The notes below the pieces were generated by a model that worked only from the letters and a program-made list of their open reading frames with translations, was not told the DNA's origin and did not search any database. Position numbers and translations under genes: made by a program. Below are positions 61,674-64,000 of a DNA stretch of 64,000 bases, in pieces; within the stretch, counting starts at the first letter, position 1; the number at the start of each line of letters is the position of its first letter. This DNA is from Rhizobium etli 8C-3 (GTDB lineage Bacteria; Pseudomonadota; Alphaproteobacteria; Rhizobiales; Rhizobiaceae): assembly GCF_001908375.1 (NCBI RefSeq), contig NZ_CP017244.1:434001-498000 (forward strand), written 5' to 3'.

Positions 61674-62699
61674 CTACCGTGACGCCACCCAGTCGTGCCA
61701 ATCGTCTTCATCACCATGGAAGACGTTGAGGTCGATCCGGCCATCGACGCCGTGCGAGAGACCGGAACCAGAATACTGCCAGAAGACCCACTTGCGCTTT
61801 GGGTACACCTTGGAGGGATGGGCGGCGACCGAGCGCAGCCAAAAGGGATAATCGAGAAATGCGCCCTTCAGGTTGTCGCGGTAGAAGTCTGGAGCCGTGT
61901 AGATGATCGGACGCTGGCCATAGTGTCGCTCGAGCTTGTCCATGAAGACTTGCATTTTTTCCAGCACCCGTTCGCGCGAAGGCCGCCGCTTGCAGCTCGA
62001 TTCACCGTTCCACTCGACGTCGATAACCGGCGGAAGAGCACCTGCTTCCTTCGGAACATTGCGGATGAACCAGTCCGCCTGCTCGCCGGCCGTCCGGCAC
62101 CAGTAGAAGAAATGATAGGCGCCGCGCTTCAAGCCAGCCTCCTTGGCCCTGCGCCAGTTCTTCCTGAACATCGGGTCGAGATGGTCGCCCCCGTCGGTCG
62201 CCTTGATATAGGCGAAGTTCGCACCTTGCCGCCTCAGCCGTTCCCAATCGATCTCTGCCTGCCATCGCGACACGTCGACGCCGTGTACGGCAAGTTTTCT
62301 TGGTGAAATGGACCCGAAATTGATCGGCTTGGCGTCGCGAAAACCGTAGCTGTAAATCTGCGAGCGCGTCTGCGGAGCCCTTGTCTGAGGCTTGTCCGGC
62401 GCCAGCATCGCAATGGGCCGTTCTGACGGGATGGGCGCGCCAACGGTTCTTGAAGCTGGTGCGAACGCTTGCGGCTGCGGCACCGATCCTGCCCAGGCCA
62501 AGGTCTGCGGCGGTGGGTTGTCCTGCCGGCCAAGGTCGCCCACATTGGCGGCAGGGACGGGGACGGCTGATTGGGCAACCGAGCCCGTCGTCTCCTCAGA
62601 TGGCAGCCCGGCCTGAACGGTCCCAGGACGAGAATTGGCAGCGCAACCGGACAATGTCAGGCAGGCAAGAAAGATTGCAGTCACATTCGATAGACGCAT
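61674..62699 (-). CDS. Glycoside hydrolase family 25 lipoprotein (lysozyme-like)
   Basis: The 341-residue precursor has a lipobox (L-A-C-L-T-L-S-G-C, Cys about 19) and a long low-complexity linker, then a GH25 domain with G-V-D-V-S-R-W-Q, Y-I-K-A-T-D-G, F-F-Y-W-C and V-I-D-V-E-W (catalytic Asp/Glu), ending W-Q-Y-S-G-S-G. It should cut peptidoglycan beta-1,4-glycosidic bonds from an outer-membrane anchor. ATG 62699 was selected because the signal begins there. Confidence 0.92.
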   Translation of the reverse strand: MRLSNVTAIFLACLTLSGCAANSRPGTVQAGLPSEETTGSVAQSAVPVPAANVGDLGRQDNPPPQTLAWAGSVPQPQAFAPASRTVGAPIPSERPIAMLAPDKPQTRAPQTRSQIYSYGFRDAKPINFGSISPRKLAVHGVDVSRWQAEIDWERLRRQGANFAYIKATDGGDHLDPMFRKNWRRAKEAGLKRGAYHFFYWCRTAGEQADWFIRNVPKEAGALPPVIDVEWNGESSCKRRPSRERVLEKMQVFMDKLERHYGQRPIIYTAPDFYRDNLKGAFLDYPFWLRSVAAHPSKVYPKRKWVFWQYSGSGLSHGVDGRIDLNVFHGDEDDWHDWVASR

Positions 62700-62856
62700 A
62701 AGAACCCGTACGCAAAACAACTGCCGCCGACGCCATCCCATGCCGCCGGGACCGGCTGACGTTGATGGCTAATGGAAAATTACCAAAAAAGACTGAATAC
62801 AATCTTTATTGCCAAGGTTAACGGCGCGCCGATGCTTGCGATTGTGTCGGGTAAAT

Positions 62857-63999
62857 CTAGTCCAAGAATTTCTCTGTCAGCCGCGCCCACATGGCGGCAC
62901 CAACAGTCAGGTTCTCGTCTGCAAAGTTGAATTTCGAGCTATGCAGGATCTCAGAGTTCAGACCGTTGCCAAGGCGCAGGAAGCAACCCGGCTTGTGTTC
63001 GAGAAAATGGGAAAAATCCTCGCTTCCCGGGATCAGTGGGCACGCTAAGACCTGGTCCGGGCCAACGAGTTCCTCCGCAATACGGCGGGCAAATTCGGTT
63101 TCCTTCTCGGAGTTGATGACGACTGGGTGGCCGCGGCCATAGTCGATCTCGGCCCTGGCGCCATAGCCTTCCGCGACACTCGCTGCCAGGTTACGGATTC
63201 TCGCCTCCAGAATGTCCCTGATCGCCGGTTCGAAGGACCGGACGCTGAGCAGAAGGGTTGCGATGTCGGGAATGACATTCGAGGCCTCACCGGCATGGAT
63301 GGAGCCGACGGTGACGACTGCGGTTTGTGTCGGATCGATGCTGCGCGAAACGACCGACTGCAGTGAGACGACGAGATTGCATGCAATGAGCACCGGGTCC
63401 ACCGTCAGATGCGGCCTGGAGGCGTGGCCACCCTTTCCCTTGATGGTGATTTTTACCGTGTCGGCAGCTGCCATCAATGGACCGGAACGCAAAAGCCAGG
63501 TGCCTTCGGGCGCGCCGGGATGATTGTGCAACCCGAAAATCGCATCGCATGGAAAGCGTTCAAACAATCCGTCAGCGATCATCGCCTCAGCACCGCTTGC
63601 GCTGCCTGCTTCCTCGGCGGGCTGGAAGATCAGGTTGACCGTCCCGTCAAAACGGCGGGTGCGCGCCAGATACTCCGCAGCCCCAAGCAGCATCGTCGTG
63701 TGACCGTCGTGACCGCATGCATGCATCTTGCCGGCAGCCCGGCTGGCGTAAGGCAGGCTCGTTTCTTCCTGGATTGGAAGAGCATCCATGTCGGCGCGGA
63801 TCGCAATACTGCGCGGACTGCTGCCCATCTGAAGACGAGCGACGACACCGTGGCCGCCGACATTTCGGAAAACTTCGTAGCCCCAGGAGCCCAGTTTATC
63901 AGCGACGAAGCGTGCAGTCTCGACCTCTTCGAATGATAGTTCCGGATTGGCGTGAAGATGCCGGCGGGTCGCTACAAGCTCTTCCTTGAGCGGCTCGAA
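62857..63999 (-). CDS. M20-family amidohydrolase (hippurate hydrolase-like), cut by window edge
   Basis: The frame is open to the right edge, so the N-terminus is missing; 380 residues are present. Metal-binding motifs: A-C-G-H-D-G-H-T-T-M-L, P-A-E-E-A-G-S, G-L-H-N-H-P and the later S-E-D-F-S-H-F. The upstream part R-R-H-L-H-A-N-P-E-L-S-F-E-E-V-E-T also fits. Such enzymes cleave N-acyl amino acids or related amides. It is unlinked to the GH25 gene by function but on the same strand. Confidence 0.9.
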   Translation of the reverse strand, partial: FEPLKEELVATRRHLHANPELSFEEVETARFVADKLGSWGYEVFRNVGGHGVVARLQMGSSPRSIAIRADMDALPIQEETSLPYASRAAGKMHACGHDGHTTMLLGAAEYLARTRRFDGTVNLIFQPAEEAGSASGAEAMIADGLFERFPCDAIFGLHNHPGAPEGTWLLRSGPLMAAADTVKITIKGKGGHASRPHLTVDPVLIACNLVVSLQSVVSRSIDPTQTAVVTVGSIHAGEASNVIPDIATLLLSVRSFEPAIRDILEARIRNLAASVAEGYGARAEIDYGRGHPVVINSEKETEFARRIAEELVGPDQVLACPLIPGSEDFSHFLEHKPGCFLRLGNGLNSEILHSSKFNFADENLTVGAAMWARLTEKFLD

Positions 64000-64000
64000 G

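Overview
The window reads as an accessory-rich stretch of a rhizobial genome (Rhizobiaceae, alphaproteobacteria). Supporting signs are moderately high GC with strong codon bias, many small genes of types common in rhizobia (DUF982, DUF2934, DUF3072), GGAAC-N16-CGTT promoters of the alphaproteobacterial EcfG general stress sigma factor, a HWE-type histidine kinase, a GlnT-type glutamine synthetase, several solute-binding ABC systems and an IS66-family element. I cannot tell from sequence alone whether this is chromosome or megaplasmid.

Layout. 1-1.5 kb: end of a type III glutamine synthetase plus purU. 1.6-8.8 kb: an ABC-ATPase remnant, then a GntR-regulated NitT/TauT-type ABC transporter (binding-protein gene frameshifted) with an IlvD/Edd-type dehydratase and a RraA-like aldolase, probably a sugar-acid catabolic unit; DoxX follows convergently. 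9-14.3 kb: an exported small protein, a protein with two HARP-like repeats, a HWE sensor kinase and three small genes. 14.3-15.2 kb: ribB behind an FMN riboswitch. 15.3-25.3 kb: a complete pentose/polyol-type catabolic locus (two SDRs, one frameshifted; ribose-type ABC transporter; split transketolase; FGGY kinase; SorC-family regulator) around a divergent promoter. 26-32.5 kb: cupin, small stress-type genes, SRAP/YedK, exonuclease III. 32.7-34.4 kb: a GGDEF-EAL protein. 35-45.4 kb: alpha/beta hydrolase, SDR/LysR pair, GST, TetR/RidA pair with three operators, DUF4157 protein, acyltransferase. 45.8-55.4 kb: a decaying zone with four or more pseudogenes, a Rieske flavoprotein, a HiPIP and several very small membrane proteins. 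55.5-59 kb: a complete IS66-family element inside a small gene. 59.4-64 kb: small genes, a SHOCT protein, a GH25 lipoprotein and a truncated M20 amidohydrolase.

The most unusual signal is a structured 5' leader found three times (13.1, 54.4 and 55.5 kb) directly upstream of small genes that all begin ATGTCTTCC. Two stems are kept by compensating base changes, and the Shine-Dalgarno can pair with the first codons so that AUG lies in a loop. One leader drives a 100-aa protein; a second drives the paralogue of that protein, which has been split by the IS66 element (perfect 22-bp ends, 8-bp target duplication CATTAAAT; removing the element restores a 100-codon frame); the third drives a 37-aa membrane peptide. 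I do not recognise this RNA or the protein family.

Reading-frame breaks are frequent (3.6, 15.4, 47.8-48.4, 51.8, 52.8 kb). Single-base breaks could be sequencing error, but the large internal deletion, lost heme cysteine and lost start codon in the 47-53 kb zone point to real gene decay.
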